Origin: Begonia masoniana
Lineage: Eukaryota; Streptophyta; Magnoliopsida; Cucurbitales; Begoniaceae
NCBI GenBank assembly: GCA_022432975.1
Contig: CM039515.1
Coordinates: 21,718,923-21,782,922, forward strand
Length of the DNA stretch: 64,000 nt
Direction: 5' to 3'
In this document: positions 22,014-33,753 of the stretch, piece by piece
Layout: every line of letters begins with the position of its first letter
How positions within the stretch are numbered: the stretch's first letter is position 1
Program-made: the position numbers and the translations under genes
The notes under the pieces: model-generated
The model's input: only the letters and a program-made list of their open reading frames with translations
The model's database searches: none
What the model was told of the DNA's origin: nothing

Positions 22014-25000
22014 TCCTCCCCAGGTGATTGAGGATTTGACCTCAAATCCTTTAAGTCAGGCCTCTCGGAGTTTTCTTCATCACTTATATAGGGTGATAGG
22101 TCCATGACATTGAATGTTGCCGATACTCCATAATCTCCAAGCAGTTCAATCTTATAAGCGTTATTATTGATCCGCTGCAACACCTTGAAGGGTCCATCCG
22201 CGCGAGGAAGAAATTTTAATTTTCTTTTGTGGGGGAATCTATCTTTTCGTAGGTGTAACCAAACCAAATCGCCTTCATTGAAAATAACCTTTTTTCGGCC
22301 TTTGTTTACTCGTTTGGCCACGCTCGCATTTCTCTTCTCGATGGCTTGACGCACGTTCTCATGTAATTTCTTAATCTGTTCGGCCTTGTTTGCTCCTGAT
22401 GGGTTGGCCAGTTCATTAATGGGTAACGGAACAAGGTCCAACGGTGTACATGGATTAAACCCATAGGCAACCTCAAAGGGCGTTTGCTTAGTAGTGGAAT
22501 GAAGGGTGCGATTGTAGGAAAATTCCAATCCGGGAAGGACTACATCCCAACTGGATAGTTTCTTACCTACAATACTGCGTAAGAAGGAGCCTAAGGTCCT
22601 GTTATCAACTTCCGTCTGCCCATCAGTTTGGGGGTGGAAAGATGTGCTAAAACACAGCTTCGTCCCCAACTTCTTCCACAAAGTGGTCCAGAAGGAGCTC
22701 AAAAATTTAGTGTCCCGGTCCGACACTATGGAATGTGGTATACCATGTAGGCGAACGATTTCCTTGAAAAATAGGTCAGCTATAGAAAAGGCGTCATCCG
22801 TTTTTGCACAAGGAATGAAATGTGCCATCTTAGAGAAACGATCCACAACCACCATGATCGAATCCTTATTACGAGAAGTTTGTGGCAATCCCAAAATGAA
22901 GTCCATACTAACTTCAATCCAAGGGTGCAAATGAATGGGTAAGGGCATATACAAGCCTTGTGTTAGAACCTTACTCTTGGCTTTCTTGCACACGACGCAT
23001 GTCTCCACCACGCGTTGCACGTCTCTTTTCATATGTGGCCAAAAGAAGTGTTCCTTAAGCATATCGAGGGTCTTCTTCTCCCCGAAATGACTCGCTAATC
23101 CTCCACAATGGGCTTTTTTTACAAGACATCGCCTTAAACTTCCTTGCGGAATACATAATTTTCCCGCCCTTAATAAATAGTCATCCATAAGTCGATATTC
23201 TCCTTCAGCCCTTTTCTTGCACTTGGTGTAATAAGATCCGAAATCAGGGTCAGATTCGTAATTATGCTTGATCCATTCAAATCCAAAGAATCGAGTCCCT
23301 AATTCGGTAAGAAGAATGCGTTTCCTCGAAAGTGCATCGGCGACAACATTATTTTCCCCTTTCACATACTTTAGAATGTACGGAAACCTCTCCAAGAATT
23401 CCACCCACTTAGCATGCCTCTTGTTTAACTTGTTCTGACCCTTGATATATCGTAAAGCTTGATGATCAGTATTGATAACAAATTCTCTTGACAAGAGGTA
23501 ATACTGCCAGTGCTCTAATGCTCTAATAACAGCATAAAATTCCTTATCATAAGTTGAGTAATTGAGCACGGCTCCTTTAAGTTTCTCACTAAAGTATGCA
23601 ATGGGCTTCCCTTCTTGCATGAGTACGGCTCCAATGCCAACTCCGGAAGCATCACTCTTAATTTCAAATACCTTGTTAAAGTCGGGGAGTGCTAACACAG
23701 GCGAGTGGCATAACTTGTCCTTGATCAGCTCAAAGCTCATTTGACAAACCGGGGTCCAAGTAAACTTTTTTCCCTTTTTAGTTCAATCAGTGAGCGGTGA
23801 GACTATTGCTAAAGTCTTTTATGAACCTCCGGTAAAAAGAGCCCGGACCATGGAAGCTACGTAATTCGGTTAAAGAGTTGGGGGTAGGCCAATCCTTAAT
23901 AGCCTTGATCTTGTCAACATCGGCTTCCATGCCATCTTTAGAAATGACAAACCTTAGGAAATAAACTTTATCTTGTGCGAATGAGCATTTACTTAAATTC
24001 CCAAATAATTGAGCTTTTCATAGGGTTTGGAAAAGTACACTAAGATGGTTGAGGTGTTGTGGGAGGTCTAGACTGTACACCAAAATATCGTCAAAATAGA
24101 CAACAATAAATTTTCCTAGGAAATCTTTCAGCACGTGGTGCATAAGTCTCATGAAGGTACTGGGTGCGTTAGATAACCCGAAGGGCATCACCATCCATTT
24201 AAAAAGCCCGTACTTAGTCTTAAATGCCGTCTTCCACTCGTCACCTTCATTCATTCTAATTTGGTGGTAACCACTCTTAAGGTCCACCTTAGAAAATATT
24301 GAGGCTCCACTGAGCTCATCCAACATATCCTCGAGCCTTGGAATAGGGTATCTATACTTGACGGTAATTTGATTCACGCTCGGCTATCAACACACATCCT
24401 CATTGTGCCGTCTTTCTTAGGTACCAATAGTGAGGGAACTGCACAGGGGCTCATGAACTCTCGTATATATCCTTTATCCAACAATTCTTGTACTTGATCT
24501 TGAAGTTTCTTGGTCTCCTTGGGGTTCATTCTATAGGCCGGTCTATTAGGTAGTGTAGCCCCGGGTATGAGGTCAATTTGATGTTCTATACCACGTAGAG
24601 GTGGTAATCCTTGGGGCAGTTCCTCAGGAAACACGTCTTGGAATTGATTGAGTAACTTCTTCACGATGTCATGGATTACTCCTAGCTCCATAACTCTATC
24701 TCGAAATAATATTAGGATCATGGGATCTCCTCGAAGCACCGATGCCTCTATCTCCGATCTAGTCATAAAAAGATTTGCTTTATTCTTCGCTAAGATTCTA
24801 GCGGCATCGTCTTTGGATATTTCCTCGGGGGTCAAAGGTGCTAACTTAATTGTTTTACCACCAAACTTAAGGGAATAGTAGTTAGAATATCCATCGTGGT
24901 TCACTCTTCGATCAAATTGCCAGGGTCGTCCAAGAAGTAAGTGGCTAGCACTCATGGGCACGACATCACATATAACAGAATCTTGATATTTTCCCATAGC

Positions 25001-26470
25001 AAAATCTACTCTCACTTGTCGAGAGACCTTAACATCATCCCTATCATCTAGTCATCGTAACTTATAAGGGTGGGGATGCGTAGTCATCTCTAATCCTAAC
25101 TTCTTAACTAACTCATCAGATGCCACATTGGCACAACTTCCTCCATCTATAATTAAAGAGCATATCTTATCCTTGATAACACATCTACTATGAAAGATAT
25201 TCTCACGTTGGCAATCTTCTCTTGAATTCTTAGTCACCAGGACTCGTCTCCTAACCATCAACAAGGGTCCCTCAGGAGCGCGCACGACTTCGTCCTCAGT
25301 GTCACTTTCCTCGACATCTTTGTCCTCTATTCCTACCTCGTGGTCATCCTCACTCTCAACTTCTCCCGTATCTTCCTTGATAATCATCACCCGTCGATTC
25401 GGACATTGAGCCATATAATGACCTAGACCTTGACATTTATAACACTTGATTTCTCTCGCTCTTAGTCGGTTGGCTTTATCGACTAAGGTTTTGTTACTGG
25501 ACTCCTTAAGTGGCCAACTAGGGTTAAAAGGCTTCTTTCCTTCAGCCTTGTCAAAGGGCTTGATTGGTGCGGGTGGCTTAGTGGTGACTTTAGGAGGAAT
25601 GTGGGGGGTAAACTTAGTAGGGTAGGTGGATTTCCTCTTTCTATTGAGCTGTCGCTCAATCGTCATAGCCATATGAACAATTGCATCTAAGGACTCTGCC
25701 GGGTGTATTTCAACGGTGTCTCCTATGTCTCTATTCAATCCCCGAATGAATCTAGCAATGACTTGCTCCTCAGGTTCTTCCATATCTACTCGTATCCTTA
25801 GAGTTTCAAATTCGGCTAGGTAAGCCTCAACGGATCGAGTTCCTTGTCGTAGGTTTTGGATTTGAAGGAATAGATCTTGACGGTAATGGGTGGGTATGAA
25901 CCTCTTAGTCATGAGCGACTTCATTGCTCTCCATGTTGTAATGGGGGTATCTCCTATCCGTCGTCTTTGGAGCTTAATATTTGACCACCAGAGGGCCGCA
26001 TATCCTAATAGCTCTACGGATACTAACTCGATCTTTACTTTATCGGAGTACTCATAATAGTCGAAAACTTTCTCTACCTTATCAATCCATTCTAGAAAGG
26101 TATCTCCATCGCATGTTCCGTCAAATGGGGGTATATGTAGCTTGACATTTCTAAGGTCCTCTTGATTCTTTCGTCTACTTGGTCGAAAAGTCTCTTCATC
26201 ATCTAAGGTCCATTCTTCCTCCTCCTCCTCATAAAGCGGGTTTCATCTTCTAGGATACTCAGGTCTTTCTTCATCCGAGGTGGGATATGGTTCTTGAAAT
26301 CGTCTCCTAGGATTTCTAGGTCTAAATCGAGGTGGGGGTTCTCGGGTCGCTTCATTTGGAATTCTCGTATTAAGGACTTCCATTATGTGTTTCATGCTAA
26401 GGGTTAAGTCCTTAAGTTGTTTGCCTATATGGTTAACTTCTCCACTAAGACCATCTAATTGTCCTTGCAT
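21830..26470 (-). pseudogene. gag-pol: Element G gag-pol, several frameshifts and stops
   Basis: Gag opens at 26470 (MQGQLDGL), hits a stop near 26243, and continues in frame to a CCHC knuckle (CYKCQGLGHYMAQC, ~25430). Protease region has LIIDGGSCANVAS, the Asp-Gly-Gly-Ser form known from CRM and related plant clades. A stop follows at 25052. RT has YFDD ([11 protein letters not shown], ~24090) after a break at ~24374; further stops lie between 24017 and 23745. From 23740 a clean 636-codon frame covers RNase H (SDASGVGIG), integrase zinc finger (CVVCKKAK), core (MDFILG, SDRDTKF, GQTEVD) and a C-terminal extension that crosses the LTR edge at 22013. That extension is the position of the CR motif in CRM elements, though I assign it by position, not alignment. 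Confidence 0.9.
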
Positions 26471-27721
26471 GCTAGACTCTCCCTCTTGTGGGGTGTGAGT
26501 CTCGGGTTAGGGAATGTCTTTGTCCCGGTTCGGTTCTTGATTCATATCTTGGTTTAGCTCTCAGTTAATTGCACTTCTAGTCTTCATTCATGGGATTTCT
26601 AAAGTCTTAGGAAGGAAGATTTTAATTAGGTTTAAGTTGATCCTAAATTGTTAGGATAGAGAAAAATGGTGAACCTAACTAGAATTCCAATCCAGAAATT
26701 TTGAAACGCATTTTTAAGGGCCTAAACGATGTTTTTTGGGGGTCAATGCATGACCAAATGTTTTGTAGAGCTATTTGAGGGCTTTGATTTGACAGGTGGC
26801 TCGTCAAAAACTGACACTTGTAGCCAAAGTTATGGCCGTTTTAGTGGGGAAAGGTCAAATTCACTAACAAATAAGTTTTAAATCCACTAAACAGAGATAA
26901 TCGATTCGTACGTGCTCTTTAACGTCTTAGTGAACTTAATACATATATTTCCAAATATGCAATTTCAAACAATTATCTTACCAACAGAATCTTATTAATT
27001 TTAATCTCATCCAAACACAAAGTGAAAGCCACATAAAGCAAACACCAAAAGTAGAGGCTAGTTTAGGTTATGCACTTTTACTTAACTTTCACTCCTTTTA
27101 GCAATGTTTTACTTTATCAATGTAATTCAAATGAAAAGGCAAATATTCTCAGTAGATTAATATACTAAGACTGCATCAACAGAACATTATAACATGAAGC
27201 TCGGATTTAAATATGCAACTGCATTAAACTATAACACTAAACAGCAACTTAAACCACTAAACAGCAACTTAAACCACCAAACAGCAACACGAAATGATGT
27301 TAATCAAACATATTTTTTAATGCTCAGATCTGTGATTATAACAACATGTTCTTAAGTGCTGGAAAAGTGAGATACACAGCAGCCAAGTCAGCAAACCAAA
27401 AAGAGAAAGAAAAACAGCAAGTACTAAGTTTGTTAGGGTTTGTTCTACCAAAAAGAGAAGGAAAATAAGCAACACAAAAATGGTGGAATACTTTTCAAAA
27501 ACTCAAGCTCAAAGTTGCAGACTACTAATGAAAACGTTCTGGAAATGATCTTTGCAAGAAACTAAAAGAAAATAAAAGAGAAGGTAAGAAAAACAGCAAG
27601 AACACCAAACCGAAAATGAAGAACAGCAAGCACCCAGTTTTGGTGCCTCGTTTTTGGGCAACCAAATGGGTTTGGAAAACCAAACCGATCTGGTTTCCCT
27701 CACCCTAAGGGAGCTATCCAA
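26471..27721 (-). other. Untranslated leader of element G
   Basis: About 1.25 kb between the primer site and gag. It is AT-rich with short A-rich runs and small direct repeats (ACTAAACAGCAACTTAAACC-type, ~27235-27290). No frame of note and no recognised element. Long gag leaders are common in plant gypsy elements. Confidence 0.7.
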
Positions 27722-27733
27722 GCTCTGATACCA
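27722..27733 (-). other. Primer binding site of element G
   Basis: On the minus strand TGGTATCAGAGC, an exact initiator-Met tRNA primer site, two bases from the LTR end (27736). Confidence 0.92.
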
Positions 27734-27735
27734 CC

Positions 27736-28751
27736 TGATGAGCTCTGACCTGCAAATAGGACTCAAGAACTCGAAGAAGACCGGTTAGATCTGGGTGACA
27801 CAAATCCGAGAAAACCGAGAATGGAAAATGTAAAAGAAATAACAAACGTGCTTGAAATTTAATGAAATTTTAGGTGAATCTTGTGAAGTGAGTGAGGTGT
27901 GTGCTGGTGAAATTCGTGGTCCAGATTCGTTAAGATGAAGGATTTATGGAATGTTTTTCCGAGAATCGGCCGGTGAGTGCTTCAATGGAGCTTCCGGCAA
28001 GAGTTTCTTCCAAGGAAGAAAACTCGATTCAAGGAACCGGTTAAGGCCACTCCTTGCTGTTTTCCGCTCTCAAAAGAGTGGAGAAGAAGGTGGCAAAATC
28101 CACTCCAACTAGCTACCAAGCTAGAAGAATGGTTCGCGGGCGCAACCCCTCGGTTGTTGTCAACCGAGCTTACCTTGGAAGCTCTTTGCTCCAAGCTTCT
28201 TCCTCTATTGAGAGAGAAATCCGTGGGTGCTCATAAATCAACCAAAAAAAGTTACAAACACCAATGCCATGAATATATAGACCTAATGGTGGGCTTGGGT
28301 TTGGGCTTGGGCTTGGACTTGGACTTGGAAGAGGAATGATGGTCACCATGTGGGCTTGAGCCATGTCTTCAACTTCAATGGGCCAAACCAAGCCACCAAC
28401 TAATCCTATCATTCATCTAATCCTAACATACATCTAATCCTAACATGCATCTAATAAAGTTTAAACAAGAAGGCCAACGTTTGCCAATAAGTTTGAAATT
28501 TTAAAAAAAAGCAACAAATATTAAAGCTCGGGAAGACAAATTCCCATGTGAGCATTAAGGTGTCTCTTTAGTCTTTCCACATGAGGAGATGCTTCGGTTG
28601 GTCAACGTCTCCAGCTTTAATCTCCCACTTCAAGTCATCCACGGTGTCCTCCAAGTCTTCACACGAACCATGACCTGCAAAAGAGACAAGTGTGTTAGTC
28701 AAATTGTGGACTCGGGTCTGGGATCGTGTAATGGGCCTACGGGGCACATCA
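27736..28751 (-). repeat. 5' LTR of element G (1016 bp)
   Basis: About 99% identical to 21000-22013, with roughly a dozen substitutions and a 2-bp indel counted by eye. It includes a duplicate of the pol C-terminal coding end, non-functional here because no upstream pol precedes it. Confidence 0.95.
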
Positions 28752-28756
28752 CATGA
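28752..28756 (+). other. Target-site duplication of element G (right)
   Basis: CATGA, an exact match of 20995-20999. Confidence 0.95.
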
Positions 28757-29391
28757 TGCATGACATACAAACTCATTCACACAATACATAATCCTACTGT
28801 TTTGTGATGTAGGCCCAAAGGCACATGCATACTTCACTTACCTGGCTCTACTGGAAATGCTCGGTGTTGCAAACTACTTTGGGAGCTTACTCAACCTAAA
28901 ACCATGGATAGATATTCGATTAGATTTTACTAAACCTCATTCTACACCATCCAGAAGCCTAAGGAAACTAGTTTAGGAGCTTAGTTCGATATACATCTCT
29001 GATTACTACCAAAACCCAAACTAGTTCGCTCACAGCATTCTCGAAACTCACATTTATACACTCCCCAAATCATCGATAGTTACTAATGCAGCAAGGAATC
29101 GAAATAGAACTCACCTAGTTTGGAGAAAATCGGATGGAAGAATTGCCTAGAGAGCTCTGCTGCTTGAGTTGAATACCGAGAGAGGAGAGTAAGGAAAGAG
29201 TGGCGGCTACAGTGCATTTAATCACAAAGCCTCTTTTCTTAAATAGGTTATCTATTTTAAGTTCTCAATTTACCACTATGCCCTTACTTAGTCACTCATT
29301 AACCTAATTAATACTTTCCTCAATTTTCTCCACAACATGCTTACTATTAAATAACGGAATAGAAATTGGTTTAACAGAACCGAGTGCTACA
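28757..29391 (-). repeat. 5' LTR of element E, 5' part
   Basis: It completes the LTR split by G. On the minus strand it starts TGTAGCACTC at 29391, has the CACTGTAGCCG motif (~29210) and an AGGTAAGTGAAG donor-like site (~28840). It matches the F LTR (30844 on) and J LTR (61783 on) with moderate divergence. Total E LTR length without G is about 2.2 kb. Confidence 0.88.
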
Positions 29392-30805
29392 TAAAGGAAG
29401 CTCAGGTGGATGATGTGGAATGCGATAATTATAGGTCAATCGTGAATTCTACTGATAAATTGGATTTTAACCATTCTATTGATGGAATTCTCAAGTTTCG
29501 AAATAGATGGTTTGTTCCGGCCAATAAAGAACTCCGAGAAGAGATCCTTTCAGAAGCTCATTCTTCTAGATTCTCTATTCATCCTGGATGTACAAAAATG
29601 TACAGAGACCTTAAGTAACATTATTGGTGGCCATGTATGAAAAGAAGCGTGGCAGAGTATGTAGGATCGTGTCTTTTTTGCCAGCGGGTTAAAGCTGAAC
29701 ATCAGAGACCTGCAGAAACATTACAACCTTTGCCAGTTCTCGAATGGAAATGGGAGCAAATAACGATGGATTTTGTGGTAGGATTGCCTAGGACCATGAG
29801 AGGACATGATGCAATTTGGGTCATTGTAGATCGTCTAACCAAATCTGCCCATTTTCTGCCTATAAAGATAACATCCTCAATGGATCAGCTTGCTGAGTTA
29901 TATGTGCAAGAGATTGTTAGAGTGCATGGGGTTTCAAGCACTATTGTTTCAGACCAGACTCTAGATTTACGTCTAAGTTCTGGAAGGGTTTACACAAGGC
30001 TATGGGTACGCAACTTAATTTCAGTATAGCTTTTCACCCTCAAACAGATAGACAATCCGAGAGAACTATTCAGACCTTAAAAAATATGCTTCGTGCATGC
30101 ATATTAGATTTTCAAGGATCTTGGAGTAAATATTTATCATTGGTGGAGTTTTCTTATAATAATAGTTTTCAGGCAACTATCTGCATGGCACCGTATGAAG
30201 CATTGTATGGACGAAAGTGTAGATCTCCCTTGTACTGGGATGAAGTTGGTGAAGCACGTTTGATTGGTCCTGACATTGTGCAACAGACCGTGGAGAAGAT
30301 TGCCCTCATCTGACAGAGAATCTTGGCAGCTCAGAGTCGACATAAGAGTTATGCTGACCGTAGACGCAAAGAATTGGAGTTTGAGGTAGGTAATGAAGTT
30401 TTTCTTAAGGTATCACCACTCAAAGGAGTTGTGAGATTTGGAAAGAGAGGCAAGTTGAACCCCAGATATATTGGACCTTTCTCGATCATGAAGAGGATTG
30501 GAAAGACAGCATATGAGTTACAATTGCCAGCCCCTATGGAAGGGATTCACAATGTGTTCCATGTTTCGATGCTAAAGAAGTGCTTGAGGGATCCATCTCA
30601 GATTTTGGAACAGCAGAGTACTGAAGTTCATCCCACTCTTAATTATATGGAAAGACCAGTAAGGATCCTAGACTATGCTGTGAAGGCATTGCGCAACAAA
30701 GAAGTCCCACTGGTAAAAGTCTTATGGCACAACCAGAACATAGAGGAAACAACCTGGGAGCACCAGCAAGATATGATGGACCAATATCCAGAATTATTCA
30801 GGTAA
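29392..30805 (+). pseudogene. pol: Element F integrase and chromodomain tail, broken
   Basis: Contents in order: pre-integrase region, zinc finger (CLFCQRVK), core with MDFVVG (~29770) and DRQSERT (~30050, Gly changed to Arg next to the catalytic Glu region), SH3-like region, and chromodomain-like end (RPVRILDYAV..., ~30652-30802). Breaks: TAA at 29616-29618 (Gln lost), a 1-base frameshift near 29955-30000 in the second Asp motif, and TGA at 30311-30313 (Arg lost). Dead copy. Confidence 0.9.
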
Positions 30806-31538
30806 CGAATTTTGAGGACAAAATTCTTTTAAGGGGGGTAGATTGTAACACCCAGTTTCATTGAACCAATTTACTTAACCAACTTGTAGTGTACGTTTTA
30901 TGGATAAAATTGGGAGAATTAGTTATTAGGTTAATAAATGACTAAGTAATGGCATAATGGTAAATAGAGAATTATAGTGTTAACCTATTTAAGGAAAGAG
31001 GTTTTATGATTAATGCACTGTAGCGACCACTATTTTCCATACTCTCTCTCTGTATTCAGCTCAAGCTCAGCAGAGCTTTCCAGGCGATTCCCTCTCTGAT
31101 TTTCTCCAAACTAGGTGAGTCTACTTCGATTTTGTGCTACATTGTAACTAGTGATGGTAGAGAGGAGTATAGATGTGAGCTTTGGTGAATGCTGTAAGTG
31201 GGAGTTAGTTTTGGTTTTGTGGTGAATCAGGAATGCACCATGTATAGGACTCCCAAACAAGATTCCTTAGATTTCTAGATAGATTAGAAAGAGATTTAGT
31301 AAAAATCTAATTGATATTCTTTTTATGACTTAGGTGAGCAAAACTTCCGAAGTAGTTTGAAACCGAGCATTTCTAGGAAGCCAGGTAAGTGGAGTATGCA
31401 TGAGCCTTCCGGCCTACATCACAAAACAGTAGGATTATGTATGTTTGAATTTGTCTGTATGTCATGCATCATATTTTGAAAGAATACGAAAATAAATTTA
31501 CATGTGTTGGTATGGTGAGAAATGAACAGATTGCAACA

Positions 31539-31826
31539 GATAAACTATTAAGGGAACTAATCTGTCCCTTAACTTATGAATGGATTTATGACTTTGGGAA
31601 GATTGATCCACTTCCCAATGGAATTGAAGGATCAGATAAACTATTAAGGGAACTAATCCGCCCCTTAACTTATGAAGGGATTTATGACTTTGGGAAGATT
31701 GATCCACTTCCCAATGGAATTGAAGGATCAGATAAACTATTAAGGGAACTAATAAGCCCCTTAACTTATGAAGGGATGTATGACTTTGGAAAAATTGATC
31801 CGACTCCCAATGGAACCGAGGGATCA
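31539..31826 (+). repeat. Three 96-bp tandem units in the F LTR
   Basis: Units start at 31539, 31635 and 31731 (GATAAACTATTAAGGGAACT). They are about 90-95% alike. Because 96 is divisible by three and the unit lacks stops in one frame, the array produces a spurious open frame. The E LTR has two related units and J a decayed single one. Confidence 0.92.
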
Positions 31827-32274
31827 GATCAGTGAAAGAATGTAAATGCAACTGAGATGTGTTAGTAGAAACTGTATGATTAGGATTTTTGTTCCAGCAT
31901 TTCATTTTGTTATTGCTTCACTTATTTAACGTTAAGCTAATAGATGAGTTTTGTGATGTAGGTGAAGAAGCCTCTGAAGGTGTGTTCTCTGATCATGTTG
32001 AGGAATAGGCTGGTTGGGGGAGCACATTCATGTCTCGACCTGGTGAACTGATGAGGCATTTTAACTGATGTCAGTAGGTGTGAAAGTTAGTTGACAATGG
32101 TTCAGTTTAAGCATGTTGAGAATATTGGTAGTAACAATTTAATGTTTCTTTTATATATATGGTCTGGTGCTTTCCTGATGTGAAAACACGATTTGGTTTT
32201 AGTCGTAGTCTACTATTCTGGATTTTTGGAAATTGTGGATTATGTTGTTTTGAAGGAATTCAGTAAAATGCACT

Positions 32275-33740
32275 GGATGTTGAGTGTTTTGTCTATCGGT
32301 GGATGTTGAGTGTTTTGTCTATCGGTGGATGTTGAGTGTTTTGTCTATCGGTGGATGTTGAGTGTTTTGTCTATCGGTGGATGTTGAGTGTTTTGTCTAT
32401 CGGTGGATGTTGAGTGTTTTGTCTATCGGTGGATGTTGAGTGTTTTGTCTATCGGTGGATGTTGAGTGTTTTGTCTATCGGTGGATGTTGAGTGTTTTGT
32501 CTATCGGTGGATGTTGAGTGTTTTGTCTATCGGTGGATGTTGAGTGTTTTGTCTATCGGTGGATGTTGAGTGTTTTGTCTATCGGTGGATGTTGAGTGTT
32601 TTGTCTATCGGTGGATGTTGAGTGTTTTGTCTATCGGTGGATGTTGAGTGTTTTGTCTATCGGTGGATGTTGAGTGTTTTGTCTATCGGTGGATGTTGAG
32701 TGTTTTGTCTATCGGTGGATGTTGAGTGTTTTGTCTATCGGTGGATGTTGAGTGTTTTGTCTATCGGTGGATGTTGAGTGTTTTGTCTATCGGTGGATGT
32801 TGAGTGTTTTGTCTATCGGTGGATGTTGAGTGTTTTGTCTATCGGTGGATGTTGAGTGTTTTGTCTATCGGTGGATGTTGAGTGTTTTGTCTATCGGTGG
32901 ATGTTGAGTGTTTTGTCTATCGGTGGATGTTGAGTGTTTTGTCTATCGGTGGATGTTGAGTGTTTTGTCTATCGGTGGATGTTGAGTGTTTTGTCTATCG
33001 GTGGATGTTGAGTGTTTTGTCTATCGGTGGATGTTGAGTGTTTTGTCTATCGGTGGATGTTGAGTGTTTTGTCTATCGGTGGATGTTGAGTGTTTTGTCT
33101 ATCGGTGGATGTTGAGTGTTTTGTCTATCGGTGGATGTTGAGTGTTTTGTCTATCGGTGGATGTTGAGTGTTTTGTCTATCGGTGGATGTTGAGTGTTTT
33201 GTCTATCGGTGGATGTTGAGTGTTTTGTCTATCGGTGGATGTTGAGTGTTTTGTCTATCGGTGGATGTTGAGTGTTTTGTCTATCGGTGGATGTTGAGTG
33301 TTTTGTCTATCGGTGGATGTTGAGTGTTTTGTCTATCGGTGGATGTTGAGTGTTTTGTCTATCGGTGGATGTTGAGTGTTTTGTCTATCGGTGGATGTTG
33401 AGTGTTTTGTCTATCGGTGGATGTTGAGTGTTTTGTCTATCGGTGGATGTTGAGTGTTTTGTCTATCGGTGGATGTTGAGTGTTTTGTCTATCGGTGGAT
33501 GTTGAGTGTTTTGTCTATCGGTGGATGTTGAGTGTTTTGTCTATCGGTGGATGTTGAGTGTTTTGTCTATCGGTGGATGTTGAGTGTTTTGTCTATCGGT
33601 GGATGTTGAGTGTTTTGTCTATCGGTGGATGTTGAGTGTTTTGTCTATCGGTGGATGTTGAGTGTTTTGTCTATCGGTGGATGTTGAGTGTTTTGTCTAT
33701 CGGTGGATGTTGAGTGTTTTGTCTATCGGTGGATGTTGAG
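32275..33740 (+). repeat. 26-bp minisatellite, 56 identical units
   Basis: Unit GGATGTTGAGTGTTTTGTCT followed by ATCGGT. From 32275 to 33730 there are 1456 bases, exactly 56 units, with a 10-base partial unit to 33740. I see no variant unit. There are no spacers, so it is not a CRISPR-like array. It lies inside F's LTR just left of element C. Confidence 0.97.
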
Positions 33741-33753
33741 TTTCTGTCGTTTG

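Larger units (their letters stand above)
21000..28751 (-). mobile_element. Element G: complete CRM-type Ty3/gypsy element with target duplication
   Basis: It is 7752 bp, minus strand. LTRs at 27736-28751 (5') and 21000-22013 (3') start TGATGTGCCC and end CTCATCA on the minus strand. There is a primer site, a purine tract next to the 3' LTR (CTGGGGAGGA, 22014-22023) and perfect 5-bp CATGA flanks. Pol resembles the CRM (centromeric retrotransposon) clade: protease with Asp-Gly-Gly-Ser, integrase end with YGVSATFNVMDLSPY, no typical chromodomain, and a reading frame running on into the 3' LTR. The LTRs differ at about a dozen positions by eye, so it is young, but pol carries stops and frameshifts. 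Confidence 0.95.
16536..29391 (-). mobile_element. Element E: degenerate Tekay-like retrotransposon, interrupted twice
   Basis: Minus-strand element: 5' LTR in two pieces (29391-28757 and 20999-19441), primer site, gag, protease, RT and part of RNase H, cut off at 16536 by element B. The rest of pol and the 3' LTR would lie beyond B and A, outside the window. Element G (21000-28751) splits its LTR with a perfect CATGA target duplication. Its start, TGTAGCACTCGG, abuts F's pol at 29392. Multiple stops and frameshifts show it is older than A, B and G. Confidence 0.88.
29392..33753 (+). mobile_element. Element F: 3' part of the oldest host retrotransposon
   Basis: It begins inside pol where element E's LTR ends, runs through integrase to the pol end at 30805, a purine tract (30831-30843) and a 3' LTR that is itself entered by element C at 33754. 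The 5' half would lie beyond E, B and A, outside the window. It is the base layer of the nest: E and C both sit in it. Confidence 0.87.
30844..33753 (+). repeat. 3' LTR of element F, repeat-expanded
   Basis: It begins TGTAACACCC after an AAGGGGGG purine tract. It carries CACTGTAGCG (~31015), AGGTAAGTGGAG (~31383), three 96-bp units (31539-31826) and the 26-bp minisatellite (32275-33740). The right end is cut by element C's LTR at 33754. At over 2.9 kb it is longer than the E LTR (2.2 kb), and the 1.47-kb minisatellite more than accounts for the difference. Confidence 0.87.

Noticed and set aside
31464..31835. 123-codon frame with a repeated motif, as a repeat protein
   Set aside because: It lies wholly in F's LTR and is open only because the 96-bp repeat is a multiple of three.
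32275..33740. CRISPR-like repeat array
   Set aside because: Units are contiguous with no spacers, and the setting is a plant LTR; it is a minisatellite.
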